Counted from the stretch's first letter, positions 44,793 through 56,680 are shown. The stretch: DNA of 64,000 nt from Daphnia pulex (GCF_021134715.1 NC_060026.1:9043001-9107000); one strand, 5' to 3'. The notes: a model not told the origin generated them from the sequence alone. Numbers and translations are program-made.

Positions 44793-45369
44793 TTTTAATC
44801 ACCATTGCCCAAGACAGATTGGTAGAATCTACTCTATTGAGTTTAATTTGCTGATATTCTTGCGCAGTACGTATAAGGACGGTACTTAGTGGTTAGTGGT
44901 GGATGAAGCAATCTCTTTAAGCGGACTCTTTTTTGTTTGCCAGATTGGTTTAGACTACTTAATCTTCCTTTGATCATACCAATTGGCGAATAAACCATTT
45001 GTAGGACAGAGAGGTACAAGTTATATCCATCGCCAGACTCTGTGTTTGTATCGTGGAAACCCAAGATAGTTATCGGTTCAAACTCGTCGTGTTCCAACTG
45101 CTGTGGTAATCGACATTCAGACGCAAATGTTCCCCCTTTTGTAAACTCACTTGGTTCTATGCTCTCCCATTCCAAAAACTGTAGTCCCGTGTAGATCTAA
45201 AGTCACATTTTGATAAAAAGAAAAAAAAAACAGCTGACTAAGATTCAAATTGAATTAGGATACATGTGTGTTGAGATAACAAGATATAGAAACAATGGTG
45301 ATTAATGTTATTTGAACGTTGTATCCGTTTTAAAAGCCTAAACATACCTTCACAAGAAATATATTTGCT

Positions 45370-45441
45370 TGATCTCGACGTGATTTGAACACGCAACCTC
45401 CTGATCTGGAATCAGGCGCGCTACCGTTGCGCCACGAAGTC
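45370..45441 (-). tRNA. tRNA-Trp (CCA), variant
   Basis: Anticodon loop TTCCAGA, and acceptor 5' strand GACTTCG with one mismatch; the 5' flank is also diverged. Confidence 0.75.
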
Positions 45442-45726
45442 TTGAATTCTTATATGTAATTACTATCGTATAAATTTTGGTAACTACGGTGTCTTTTATA
45501 AAGGAATAGATTCTGATGGTAAGATTGATTATCACACGAACACATTTAGTCTTTTGAAAGAGTCAGTCAGATTAGTCAGGTTATTTTTTTATATTTCCTT
45601 GGATCTTTTGATCGCCACAAGCCTTGATTTCCGTAATGAAAGCTAACAAGCTTAGGCATGATAGTCGGCTACAATAGATGGGTTGTCGTCGTGCAATTTG
45701 TATCAAGAAGTATACGTGAGGGGCAA

Positions 45727-45797
45727 GCATCGATGGTTCAGTGGTAGAATGCTCGCCTGCCACGCGGGCGGCCCGGATTCAATTCCCGGTCGATGCA
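45727..45797 (+). tRNA. tRNA-Gly (GCC), B box changed
   Basis: T arm reads GGATTCAATTCC. Two G-to-A changes fall in the B box and break a T-stem pair. Confidence 0.7.
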
Positions 45798-46374
45798 TTT
45801 TAATCACCATTACCCAAGACAGATTGGTAGAATCTACTCTATTGAGTTTAGTTTGCTGATATTCTTGCGCAGTACGTATAAGGACGGTACTTAGTGGTTA
45901 GTGGTGGTTGAAGCAATCTCTTTAAGCGGACTCTTTTTTGTTTGCCAGATTGGTTTAGATTACTTAATCTTCCTTTGATCATACCAATTGGCGAATAAAC
46001 CATTTGTAGGACAGAGAGGTACAAGTTATATCCATCGCCAGACTCTGTGTTTGTATCGTGGAAACCCAAGTATAGTTATCGGTTCAAACTCGTCGTGTTC
46101 CAACTGCTGTGGTAATCGACATTCAGACGCAAATGTTCCCCCTTTTGTAAACTCACTTGGTTCTATGCTCTCCCATTCCAAAAACTGTAGTCCCGTGTAG
46201 ATCTAAAGTCACATTTTGATAAAAAGAAAAAAAAACAGCTGACTAAGATTCAAATTGAATTAGGATACATGTGTGTTGAGATAACAAGATATAGAAACAA
46301 TGGTGATTAATGTTATTTGAACGTTGTATCTGTTCTATAAGCCCAAACATACCTTCACAAGAAATAATTTTGCT

Positions 46375-46446
46375 TGATCTCGACGTGATTTGAACACGCA
46401 ACCTCCTGATCTGGAGTCAGGCGCGCTACCGTTGCGCCAAGAGATC
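46375..46446 (-). tRNA. tRNA-Trp (CCA), variant
   Basis: Acceptor 5' strand GATCTCT. One wobble becomes a regular pair, but the innermost pair is lost. Confidence 0.75.
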
Positions 46447-46728
46447 TCGATTTTCGATGTAATTACTATCGTTATATTTTGGGAACTACGGTGTCTTTTA
46501 TAAAGGAATAGATTCTGATGGTAAGATTGATTATCACACGAACACATTTAGTCTTTTGAAAGAGTCAGTCAGATTAGTCAGGTTATTTTTTTATATTTCC
46601 TTGGATCTTTTGATCGCCACAAGCCTTGATTTCCGTAATGAAAGCTAACAAGCTTAGGCATGATAGTCGGCTACAATAGATGGGTTGTCGTCGTGCAATT
46701 TGTATCAAGAAGTATACGTAAGGGGCAA

Positions 46729-46799
46729 GCATCGATGGTTCAGTGGTAGAATGATCGCCTGCCACGCGGGCGGCCCGGGTTCGATTCCCGGTCGATGCA
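46729..46799 (+). tRNA. tRNA-Gly (GCC)
   Basis: Anticodon stem ATCGC, one mismatch at its outer pair. Confidence 0.8.
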
Positions 46800-47373
46800 T
46801 TTTAATCACCATTGCCCAAGACAGATTGGTAGAATCTATTCTATTGAGTTTAGTTTGCTGATATTCTTGCGCAGTACGTATAAGGACGGTACTTAGTGGT
46901 TAGTGGTGGTTGAAGCAATCTCTTTAAGCGGACTCTTTTTTGTTTGCCAGATTGGTTTAGATTACTTAATCTTCCTTTGATCATACCAATTGGCGAATAA
47001 ACCATTTGTAGGACAGAGAGGTACACGTTATATCCATCGCCAGACTCTGTGTTTGTATCGTGGAAACCCAAGATAGTTATCGGTTCAAACTCGTCGTGTT
47101 CCAACTGCTGTGGTAATCGACATTCAGACGCAAATGTTCCCCCTTTTGTAAACTCACTTGGTTCTATGCTCTCCCATTCCAAAAACTGTAGTCACGTGTA
47201 GATCTAAAGTCACATTTTGATAAAAAGAAAAAAACATCTGACTAAGAATCTAATTGAATCAGGATACATGTGTGTTGAGATAACAAGATATTGAACCATT
47301 GGTGATTAATGTTATTTGAACGTTGTATCTGTTCTATAAGCCCAAACATACCTTCACAAGAAATATTTTTGCT

Positions 47374-47445
47374 TGATCTCGACGTGATTTGAACACGCAA
47401 CCTCCTGATCTGGAGTCAGGCGCGCTACCGTTGCGCCACGAAATC
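47374..47445 (-). tRNA. tRNA-Trp (CCA)
   Basis: Consensus copy. Confidence 0.95.
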
Positions 47446-47727
47446 TTGATTTTCGATGTAATTACTATCGTTATATTTTGGGAACTACGGTGTCTTTTAT
47501 AAAGGAATAGATTCTGATGGTAAGATTGATTATCACACGAACACATTTAGTCTTTTGAAAGAGTCAGTCAGATTAGTCAGGTTATTTTTTTATATTTCCT
47601 TGGATCTTTTGATCGCCACAAGCCTTGATTTCCGTAATGAAAGCTAACAAGCTTAGGCATGATAGTCGGCTACAATAGATGGGTTGTCGTCGTGCAATTT
47701 GTATCAAGAAGTATACGTGAGGGACAA

Positions 47728-47798
47728 GCATTGATGGTTCAGTGGTAGAATGCTCGCCTGCCACGCGGGCGGCCCGGCTTCGATTCCCGGTCGATGCA
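47728..47798 (+). tRNA. tRNA-Gly (GCC)
   Basis: Acceptor GCATTGA (wobble) and T stem changed at the inner pair (CCGGC). Confidence 0.75.
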
Positions 47799-48045
47799 TT
47801 TTAATCACCATTGCCCAAGACAGATTGGTAGAATCTACTCTATTGAGTTTAGTTTGCTGATATTCTTGCGCAGTGCGTATAAGGACGGTACTTAGTGGTT
47901 AGTGGTGGTTGAAGCAATCTCTTTAAGTGGACTCTTTTTTGTTTGCCAGATTGGTTTAGATTACTTAATCTTCCTTTGATCATACCAATTGGCGAATAAA
48001 CCATTTGTAGGACAGAGAGGTACAAGTTATATCCATCGCCAGACT

Positions 48046-48123
48046 TAAAAATTGTTCGAGTGAGCGCGAAGCGCGAATGAGGAACAATTTGGATTGTATA
48101 AGAAAATAAGGAGACTTCAACTG
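48046..48123. repeat. DIRS inverted repeat, arm 1
   Basis: 78 bp, apparently perfectly complementary to 48341-48418. The arms contain a GC-rich inner palindrome (GAGCGCGAAGCGCG). Together they would form a long hairpin, matching the inverted or internal complementary repeats that DIRS elements use to make circular DNA. Confidence 0.9.
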
Positions 48124-48340
48124 TGTGTTGACCTTGTCTATTTTAGCTCTTTACAGCAGACGATAATTAAATTTTTGTCTTCTTGGTCTGGTGTACGCCC
48201 TTTAATCCTCAGATCTTTGCGATGGTTACTGTGCCTCCTTAGTGGGCGCCTCTGAAGCCACCGCGATTCTGATAAAATCTGTGTAAACAAATGACAAGAA
48301 GATTATTAAATAGGGTGGGTAGGCATGCGGGTTTTTGAGA

Positions 48341-48418
48341 CAGTTGAAGTCTCCTTATTTTCTTATACAATCCAAATTGTTCCTCATTCGCGCTTCGCGC
48401 TCACTCGAACAATTTTTA
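48341..48418. repeat. DIRS inverted repeat, arm 2
   Basis: Reverse complement of 48046-48123; it lies just downstream of the recombinase frame's stop on the minus strand. Confidence 0.9.
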
Positions 48419-48479
48419 ATTGTAATTCAAAAATTCGTTCGACTTCAACTGTGATTTTAAAGCACCGAACATCTTGAGC

Positions 48480-49958
48480 CTAACTCGGAGCTCCCGCCAT
48501 TATTAACTCAGCTACTGTAGGTTCTGCAACTTCTCGACGATAGAATCTTGAAAAGGTGGACTCAGAGGCCCAGTCTGCTGCGCTTAATATTGATTGGATG
48601 GGCACGCCAAGCGTAGCTGCTTTGGACGCTGCCGCGCCTCTCGTTGAGTGCGCTGAAAAGGTGGATGTATCTACCCCCGCTTCTTCCAGTTGCTTTTTAA
48701 TCCACCTAGCTATCGTTGACCCGGTAACGGGTTTGTGCGGTTTCACCGAGCCGATGAACAGCCGGTGCTCGTTAACTTCGCTTCTCAGGGTGTCTGTTGC
48801 ATGAACATAGAGGCCTAAACAGTGGACCGGATCGATTGATTGATCCTCTAGTTTTTTCACGGTCAGTGACCTAAGCGGCCCAGCTCTTTGGGATTTCCTT
48901 GGTTTGCAAAGAGAGAAATTAACTGAGTTGTCCGAAAATATTACCGACTTCCTATCGATGGATGCCAATTCTGAGACTCTTAGCATAGTGGCAAATGATA
49001 GAAGAGTAACTAGTTTGCAGGCTAATGGGAGCAGGCCGAGATCTTCGCTTGAGGTTGTTTTAAAATAATCCAGCACTATATTCAAGTCCCACGTGTTAGA
49101 ATATTTGGGCTTCGGGGGATTACTGTTGAAAATTCCTTTCATCAGTTTTAGAACGAGGGGATGGCAACCTATATCAAAACCTTCAATTTGGTCGTACGTG
49201 CCGGACAACATTGAGCGATAAACATTAATTGTGCTGTACGCTTTCCCAGATTCGAACGCGTCCGATAAAAATTTTAGGATACTATTTATATTAATTGACA
49301 CGGAATTGATACTTTGTCCCATACACCAATTACGCCAAGAGCGCCAGGCGGACTTGTAAGCAATGTGTGTGGTCTTCCGGTTGGCTGCCAATAGTAGCTT
49401 AATAACTGATTCCGGAAGATTTTTCCCTTCGAAACGTCTCCTGACAACTTCCAGGCGGTCAGAAGGAAAGTCGGCTTCATGCAGAGTGGGTGTGGGTCGC
49501 CCAGCGACGACAGTAGCAGGTTCTCCGATGGCCTGAAGATGGCCGGGGTTGACGATGCCAGCTCTAGAAGGACTGGGAACCAGGGCTGGCTGGGCCAGTA
49601 CGGGCAAACAAGAATTATTTCCGACTTCTCCCTCCTGATTTTGGAGAGGCAATTCTTTATCAGGAAAAATGGGGGAAACGCGTAACCTTTCAACCCCACC
49701 CAACTGAATGACAGCGCATCGTTCAGGGATGCCCCGGGCTGTGGGAACCAGCTGGCAAATTTCGGTGTCTGTGCGTTCCAAGATGATGCAAAGAGGTCTA
49801 TGTTGATCGGCCATTTCTCCGATATGGCCCTGAAGGCCGTCTTTGCCAGTTGCCAATCGCTCGCATCGTGGCTGCGTCTCGACTCCATGTCTGCAATGGA
49901 ATTTAGAGATCCCGGAAGGTAAGCGGCTTGAAGTAAAATCCCCTTCGACTCGCACCAC
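48480..49958 (-). CDS. Tyrosine recombinase of the DIRS-type element
   Basis: An open frame whose C-terminal ~300 residues are a tyrosine recombinase/phage-integrase-like domain. Visible are MLRVSELASI (first Arg), HSTRGAAASKA (His-x-x-Arg) and STFSRFYRREV (with the nucleophilic Tyr). DIRS-type elements use this enzyme instead of a DDE integrase to insert circular cDNA. The N-terminal part of the frame overlaps the RNase H frame, so the domain's own start is uncertain (about residue 170). Confidence 0.82.
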   Translation of the reverse strand: MVRVEGDFTSSRLPSGISKFHCRHGVETQPRCERLATGKDGLQGHIGEMADQHRPLCIILERTDTEICQLVPTARGIPERCAVIQLGGVERLRVSPIFPDKELPLQNQEGEVGNNSCLPVLAQPALVPSPSRAGIVNPGHLQAIGEPATVVAGRPTPTLHEADFPSDRLEVVRRRFEGKNLPESVIKLLLAANRKTTHIAYKSAWRSWRNWCMGQSINSVSININSILKFLSDAFESGKAYSTINVYRSMLSGTYDQIEGFDIGCHPLVLKLMKGIFNSNPPKPKYSNTWDLNIVLDYFKTTSSEDLGLLPLACKLVTLLSFATMLRVSELASIDRKSVIFSDNSVNFSLCKPRKSQRAGPLRSLTVKKLEDQSIDPVHCLGLYVHATDTLRSEVNEHRLFIGSVKPHKPVTGSTIARWIKKQLEEAGVDTSTFSAHSTRGAAASKAATLGVPIQSILSAADWASESTFSRFYRREVAEPTVAELIMAGAPS

Positions 49959-51460
49959 GAAGCCATTTCTGTTGCCAATTTACACATCTCTTTAGACCTT
50001 GTGCCCCCCGCCTTATTCACGTATGCCACCGCCGTCGTGTTGTCCATCATGAGCAAAACGGCTATATTTTTTAACGAATGGGTAAATGCCTGAAGCGCAT
50101 TAAATGCGGCCTGTAACTCTAATTCGTTTATGTGTCACTTGCTATCCTCTAATGACCAGGGGCCATTCGACGTCACATTATTACAAACTGCGCCCCACCC
50201 TAGTAAAGAAGCGTCGGAGAAAATAATGAGTGAAGGTTCGGCCGTGGTTAAAGATTTACCATTGACGCTAGGTAAATGAGCGATCCACCAACGAAGGTCT
50301 GTGATGGCATCTTCTGAAAGGCTCACTTTGGTATCAAGATCCGCCGTGTGCTTTAAACGGTCGTTATAAAGCCTTTGCAAATTGCGATAGTGGGCTCTAG
50401 CAAAAGGCACCGCTGGTATCGCCCACGAAAAATTCCCCATCACGCTAGCAATTTCCCTCAACGAGGGCTTCGATTGAGAAATGAGTTTTCTACAAGAGGT
50501 AATTACTGATTTTACTTTGGGTTGGGGAAGCGACAGGGACATCGCGATTGTGTCGACAATCAATCCTAGGAATTCAATATTTTGGGAGGGCTCACAACTC
50601 GATTTTTCTTCGTTTACAATAAATCCCACTGACTCTAAAACTGATCTGACGAGGCCGACGTCCTCTGTCAATTTCTCCTTGGATGACCCTAGTATTAAAA
50701 TGTCGTCTAAGTAGATCACTAGTCTGATCCCTCTTTCCCGAAAAAAGGCCACCAAAGGTTTTAGTAATTTAGTAAAGGCCCACGGGGCCGATGAAAGTCC
50801 AAAGGGTAGACAGTTAAATTGATAAACTTTTCCCTGCCATCTAAACTGTAACAATTCTTGGTCTGAAAGGTGCATCGGCACCGTAAAATAGGCATCTTTT
50901 AAATCTAGTTTCGCCAGCCAGTCACCCGGTTGGACAAGATGTTTCAAAAAGGAAAGACCTTCCATCTTGAAGTGATGATGAGTGACGTACTGATTTAACC
51001 CTTTTAAATTAATGACTGGCCTAAACCCACCAGATTTCTTCGGAATGACAAAGAGACTACTTATAAACACTGGGTTCGCCACCTCCGATACCGCCCCTTT
51101 TTTCAGTAAGTTAGCATCTCCTCGTTGCACAAAATTGTCTGAGATTCCCCGAATGACATATTACACGGTTCAATTACTTGTACAGGTCTCTCAATTAAGT
51201 CTAGCTTCAAACCATCAGAGACAACCTCAAGGATCCATGGGTCTTTAGTAAATTGGCCCCAACATCCCGCAAAATTTCTTAGTCTACCGGCTACAATAGG
51301 CTCGCTCTCTTTCTCTATCTTTAATGAGTTAAAAGGAACGACATCATACCTTCCGCGGTTGTTGAATTGATTGTTGAAGCCTCTCGATGAATGTGCTCCC
51401 CTCTGGGAAGGGATGGATGAGCCCGGCTGACGGCTCTGGAAGTTGGACGTGCTGCCATTG
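49286..51460 (-). pseudogene. Gag tail, RT and RNase H region of the DIRS-type element (broken)
   Basis: On the minus strand: a gag-like tail rich in Ser, Gly, Asn and Arg; RT with GGFRPVINLKGLN, LAKLDLKDAYF, LPFGLSSAPWAF and IYLDDILIL; then RNase H with FSDASLLGWGA and MMDNTTAVAYVNKAGG. This motif style is that of DIRS/Ngaro-type elements. A few breaks are present. Confidence 0.82.
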
Positions 51461-51816
51461 CCCACGTAGTTATATCCATCGCCAGACTCTGTGTTTGTAT
51501 CGTGGAAACCCAAGATAGTTATCGGTTCAAACTCGTCGTGTTCCAACTGCTGTGGTAATCGACATTCAGACGCAAATGTTCCCCCTTTTGTAAACTCACT
51601 TGGTTCTATGCTCGCCCATTCCAAAAACTGTAGTCCCGTGTAGATCTAAAGTCACATTTTGATAAAAAGAAAAAAAACAGCTGACTAAGATTCAAATTGA
51701 ATTAGGATACATGTGTGTTGAGATAACAAGATGTTGAACCAATGGTGATTAATGTTATTTGAACGTTGTATCTGTTCTATAAGCCCAAACATACCTTCAC
51801 AAGAAATAATTTTGCT

Positions 51817-51888
51817 TGATCTCGACGTGATTTGAACACGCAACCTCCTGATCTGGAGTCAGGCGCGCTACCGTTGCGCTAAGAAATC
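51817..51888 (-). tRNA. tRNA-Trp (CCA), variant
   Basis: GATTTCTTAGCGC at the 5' end: the innermost acceptor pair is lost and the conserved linker base after T8 is changed. Confidence 0.7.
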
Positions 51889-52170
51889 TTGATTTTCGAT
51901 GTAATTACTATCGTTATATTTTGGGAACTACGGTGTCTTTTATAAAGGAATAGATTCTGATGGTAAGATTGATTATCACACGAACACATTTAGTCTTTTG
52001 AAAGAGTCAGTCAGATTAGTCAGGTTATTTTTTTATATTTCCTTGGATCTTTTGATCGCCACAAGCCTTGATTTCCGTAATGAAAGCTAACAAGCTTAGG
52101 CATGATAGTCGGCTACAATAGATGGGTTGTCGTCGTGCAATTTGTATCAAGAAGTATACGTGAGGGGCAA

Positions 52171-52241
52171 GCATCGATGGTTCAGTGGTAGAATGCTCGC
52201 CTGCCACGCGGGCGGCCCGGGTTCGATTCCCGGTCGATGCA
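52171..52241 (+). tRNA. tRNA-Gly (GCC)
   Basis: Consensus copy, first after the DIRS-type element. Confidence 0.96.
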
Positions 52242-52853
52242 TTTTAATCACCATTGCCCAAGACAGATTGGTAGAATCTACTCTATTGAGTTTAGTTTGC
52301 TGATATTCTTGCGCAGTACGTATAAGAACGGTACTTAGTGGTTAGTGGTTAGTGGTGGTTGAAGCAATCTCTTAAAGCGGACTCTTTTTTGTTTGCCAGA
52401 TTGGTTTAGATTACTTAATCTTCCTTTGATCATACCAATTGGCGAATAAACCATTTGTAGGACAGATTGGCGAATAAACCATTTGTAGGACAGAGAGGTA
52501 CAAGTTATATCCATCGCCAGACTCTGTGTTTGTATCGTGGAAACCCAAGATAGTTATCGGTTCAAACTCGTCGTGTTCCAACTGCTGTGGTAATCGACAT
52601 TCAGACGCAAATGTTCCCCCTTTTGTAAACTCACTTGGTTCTATGCTCTTCCATTCCAAAAACTGTAGTCCCGTGTAGATCTAAAGTCACATTTTGATAA
52701 AAAGAAAAAAAAAACATCTGATTAAGAATCTAATTGAATCAGGATACATGTGTGTTGAGATAACAAGATATAGAAACAATGGTGATTAATGTTATTTGAA
52801 CGTTGTAACCGTATTAAAAGCCTAATAATACCTTCAGAAGAAATATTTTTGCT

Positions 52854-52925
52854 TGATCTCGACGTGATTTGAACACGCAACCTCCTGATCTGGAGTCAGG
52901 CGCGCTACCGTTGCGCCAGGAAATC
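52854..52925 (-). tRNA. tRNA-Trp (CCA), variant
   Basis: GATTTCC acceptor, with the innermost pair mismatched. Confidence 0.75.
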
Positions 52926-53207
52926 TTGATTTTTGATGTAATTACTATCGTTATATTTTGGGAACTACGGTGTCTTTTATAAAGGAATAGATTCTGATGG
53001 TAAGATTGATTATTACACGAACACATTTAGTCTTTTGAAAGAGTCAGTCAGATTAGTCAGGTTATTTTTTTATATTTCCTTGGATCTTTTGATCGCCACA
53101 AGCCTTGATTTCCGTAATGAAAGCTAACAAGCTTAGGCATGATAGTCGGCTACAATAGATGGGTTGTCGTCGTGCAATTTGTATCAAGAAGTATACGTGA
53201 GGGGCAA

Positions 53208-53278
53208 GCATTGATGGTTCAGTGGTAGAATGCTCGCCTGCCACGCGGGCGGCCCGGGTTCGGTTCCCGGTCGATGCA
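53208..53278 (+). tRNA. tRNA-Gly (GCC)
   Basis: Acceptor GCATTGA (wobble); the conserved T-loop A58 is G (TTCGGTT), which also alters the B box. Confidence 0.7.
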
Positions 53279-53853
53279 TTTTAATCACCATTGCCCAAGA
53301 CAGATTGGTAGAATCTAATCTATTGAGTTTAGTTTGCTGATATTCTTGCGCAGTAAGTATAAGGACGGTACTTAGTGGTTAGTGGTGGTTGAAGCAATCT
53401 CTTTAAGCGGACTCTTTTTTGTTTGCCAGATTGGTTTAGATTACTTAATCTTCCTTTGATCATACCAATTGGCGAATAAACCATTTGTAGGACAGAGAGG
53501 TACAAGTTATATCCATCGCCAGACTCTGTGTTTGTATCGTGGAAACCCAAGATAGTTATCGGTTCAAACTCGTCGTGTTCCAACTGCTGTGGTAATCGAC
53601 ATTCATTCGCAAATGTTCCCCCTTTTGTAAACTCACTTGGTTCTATGCTCTCCCATTCCAAAAACTGTAGTCCCGTGTAGATCTAAAGTCACATTTTGAT
53701 AAAAAGAAAATAAGCAGCTGACTACAATTCAAATTGAATTAGGATACATGTGTGTTGAGATAACAAGATATTGAACCAATGGTGATTAATGTTATTTGAA
53801 CGTTGTATCTGTTCTATAAGCTCAAACATACCTTCACAAGAAATATTTTTGCT

Positions 53854-53925
53854 TGATCTCGACGTGATTTGAACACGCAACCTCCTGATCTGGAGTCAGG
53901 CGCGCTACCGTTGCGCCACGAAATC
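53854..53925 (-). tRNA. tRNA-Trp (CCA)
   Basis: Consensus copy. Confidence 0.95.
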
Positions 53926-54207
53926 TTGATTTTCGTTGTTTTTACTATCGTTATATTTTGGGAACTACGGTGTCTCTTATAAAGGAATAGATTCTGATGG
54001 TAAGATTGATTATCACACGAACACATTTAGTCTTTTGAAAGAGTCAGTCAGATTAGTCAGGTTATTTTTTTATATTTCCTTGGATCTTTTGATCGCCACA
54101 AGCCTTGATTTCCGTAATGAAAGCTAACAAGCTTAGGCATGATAGTCGGCTACAATAGATGGGTTGTCGTCGTGCAATTTGTATCAAGAAGTATACGTGA
54201 GGGGCAA

Positions 54208-54278
54208 GCATTGATGGTTCAGTGGTAGAATGCTCGCCTGCCACGCGGGCGGCCCGGGTTCGATTCCCAGTCGATGCA
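54208..54278 (+). tRNA. tRNA-Gly (GCC)
   Basis: Acceptor GCATTGA (wobble) and T stem CCCAG (mismatch). Confidence 0.75.
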
Positions 54279-54854
54279 TTTTAATCACCATTGCCCAAGA
54301 CAGATTGGTAGAATCTACTCTATTGAGTTTAATTTGCTGATATTCTTGCGCAGTACGTATAAGGACGGTACTTAGTGGTTATTGGTGGATGAAGCAATCT
54401 CTTTAAGCGGACTCTTTTTTGTTTGCCAGATTGGTTTAGACTACTTAATCTTCCTTTGATCATACCAATTGGCGAATAAACCATTTGTAGGACAGAGAGG
54501 TACAAGTTATATCCATCGCCAGACTCTGTGTTTGTATCGTGGAAACCCAAGATAGTTATCGGTTCAAACTCGTCGTGTTCCAACTGCTGTGGTAATCGAC
54601 ATTCAGACGAAAATGTTCCCCCTTTTGTAAACTCACTTGGTTCTATGCTCTCCCATTCCAAAAACTGTAGTCCCGTGTAGATCTAAAGTCCATTTTGATA
54701 AAAAGAAAAAAAAACAGCTGACTAAGATTCAAATTGAATTAGGATACATGTGTGTTGAGATAACAAGATATAGAAACAATGGTGATTAATGTTATTTGAA
54801 CGTTGTATCCGTTTTAAAAGCCTAAACATACCTTTCACAAGAAATATATTTGCT

Positions 54855-54926
54855 TGATCTCGACGTGATTTGAACACGCAACCTCCTGATCTGGAGTCAG
54901 GCGCGCTACCGTTGCGACACGAAATC
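54855..54926 (-). tRNA. tRNA-Trp (CCA), variant
   Basis: D stem begins TCGC instead of GCGC; one pair and an A-box base are changed. Confidence 0.72.
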
Positions 54927-55207
54927 TTGCTTTTCGATGTAATTACTATCGTTATATTTTGGGAACTACGGTGTCTTTTATAAAGGAATAGATTCTGATG
55001 GTAAGATTGATTATCACACGAACACATTTAGTCTTTTGAAAGAGTCAGTCAGATTAGTCAGGTTATTTTTTATATTTCCTTGGATCTTTTGATCGCCACA
55101 AGCCTTGATTTCCGTAATGAAAGCTAACAAGCTTAGGCATGATAGTCGGCTACAATAGATGGGTTGTCGTCGTGCAATTTGTATCAAGAAGTATACGTGA
55201 GGGGCAA

Positions 55208-55278
55208 GCATCGATGGTTCAGTGGTAGAATGCTCGCCTGCCACGCGGGCGGCCCGGGTTCGATTCCCGGTCGATGCA
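55208..55278 (+). tRNA. tRNA-Gly (GCC)
   Basis: Consensus copy. Confidence 0.96.
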
Positions 55279-55684
55279 TTTTAATCACCATTGCCCAAGA
55301 CAGATTGGTAGAATCTACTCTATTGAGTTTAGTTTGCTGATATTCTTGCGCAGTACGTATAAGGACGGTACTTAGTGGTTAGTGGTGGTTGAAGCAATCT
55401 CTTTAAGCGGACTCTTTTTTGTTTGCCAGATTGGTTTAGATTACTTAATCTTCCTTTGATCATACCAATTGGCGAATAAACCATTTGTAGGACAGAGAGG
55501 TACAAGTTATATCCATCGCCAGACTCTGTGTTTGTATCGTGGAAACCCAAGATAGTTATCGGTTCAAACTTGTCGTGTTCCAACTGCTGTGGTAATCGTC
55601 ATTCAGACGCAAATGTTCCCCCTTTTGTAAACTCACTTGGTTCTATGCTCTCCCATTCCCAAAACTGTAGTACCGTTAAGATCT

Positions 55685-55747
55685 GGTTCAGTGTTAGAAT
55701 GCTCGCCTGCCACGCGGGCGGCCCGGGTTTGATTCCCGGTCGATGCA
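55685..55747 (+). pseudogene. tRNA-Gly pseudogene, 5' truncated
   Basis: Begins at GGTTCAG in the D arm. The 5' acceptor strand is missing because of a rearrangement that joined an exon-like segment to this point. The D loop (GTGTTAG) and T loop (TTTGATT) are also changed. It cannot form an acceptor stem. Confidence 0.85.
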
Positions 55748-56326
55748 TTTTAATCACCATTGCCCAAGACAGATTGGTAGAATCTACTCTATTGAGTTTA
55801 GTTTGCTGATATTCTTGCGCAGTACGTATAAGGACGGTACTTAGTGGTTAGTGGTGGTTGAAGCAATCTCTTTAAGCGGACTCTTTTTTGTTTGCCAGAT
55901 TGGTTTAGATTACTTAATCTTCCTTTGATCATACCAATTGGCGAATAAACCATTTGTAGGACAGAGAGGTACAAGTTATATCCATCGCCAGACTCTGTGT
56001 TTGTATCGTGGAAACCCAAGATAGTTATCGGTTCAAACTCGTCGTGTTCCAACTGCTGTGGTAATCGACATTCAGACGCAAATATTCCCCCTTTTATAAA
56101 CTCACTTGGTTCTATGCTCTCCCATTCCAAAAACTGTAGTCCCGTGTAGATCTAAAGTCACATTTTGATAAAAAGAAAAAAAAAAAACAGCTGACTAAGA
56201 TTCAAATTGAATTAGGATACATGTGTGTTGAGATAATAAGATATAGAAACAATAGTGATTAATGTTATTTGAACGTTGTAACCGTTTTAAAAGCCTAAAC
56301 ATACCTTCACAAGTATTATTTTTGCT

Positions 56327-56398
56327 TGATCTCGACGTGATTTGAACACACAACCTCCTGATCTGGAGTCAGGCGCGCTACCGTTGCGCCACGAAATC
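56327..56398 (-). tRNA. tRNA-Trp (CCA), variant
   Basis: T stem GTGTG for GCGTG, kept as a wobble pair. Confidence 0.85.
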
Positions 56399-56680
56399 TT
56401 GATTTTCGATGTAATTACTATTGTTACATTTTGGGAACTACGGTGTCTTTTATAAAGGAATAGATTCTGATGGTAAGATTGATTATCACACGAACACATT
56501 TAGTCTTTTGAAAGAGTCAGTCAGATTAGTCAGGTTATTTTTTTATATTTCCTTGGATCTTTTGATCGCCACAAGCCTTGATTTCCGTAATGAAAGCTAA
56601 CAAGCTTAGGCATGATAGTCGGCTACAATAGATGGGTTGTCGTCGTGCAATTTATATCAAGAAGTATACGTGAGGGGCAA

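Larger units (their letters stand above)
44556..48045. repeat. tRNA/exon tandem array, block 4
   Basis: The array resumes directly after the 3' LTR with the repeated target bases AGTC. It holds four tRNA-Gly genes (spacings 1,005, 1,002 and 999 bp) and three tRNA-Trp genes, and ends where the DIRS-type element interrupts an exon-like copy. All four tRNA-Gly copies here differ from the array consensus. Confidence 0.93.
48046..51467 (-). mobile_element. DIRS-type (tyrosine recombinase) retroelement, incomplete
   Basis: A 3.4-kb minus-strand insertion inside an exon-like array copy. It carries a gag-like tail, RT and RNase H, a tyrosine recombinase, and at its 3' end a 78-bp inverted repeat pair around a 217-bp loop. 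It is flanked by the 21-bp direct repeat at 48025-48045 and 51468-51488. A start region and outer terminal repeat expected of DIRS elements are not visible, and the coding part has a few breaks, so it is a fossil. Confidence 0.9.

Noticed and set aside
48480-48804. Plus-strand frame opposite the tyrosine recombinase
   Set aside because: A shadow of the recombinase coding sequence on the other strand.
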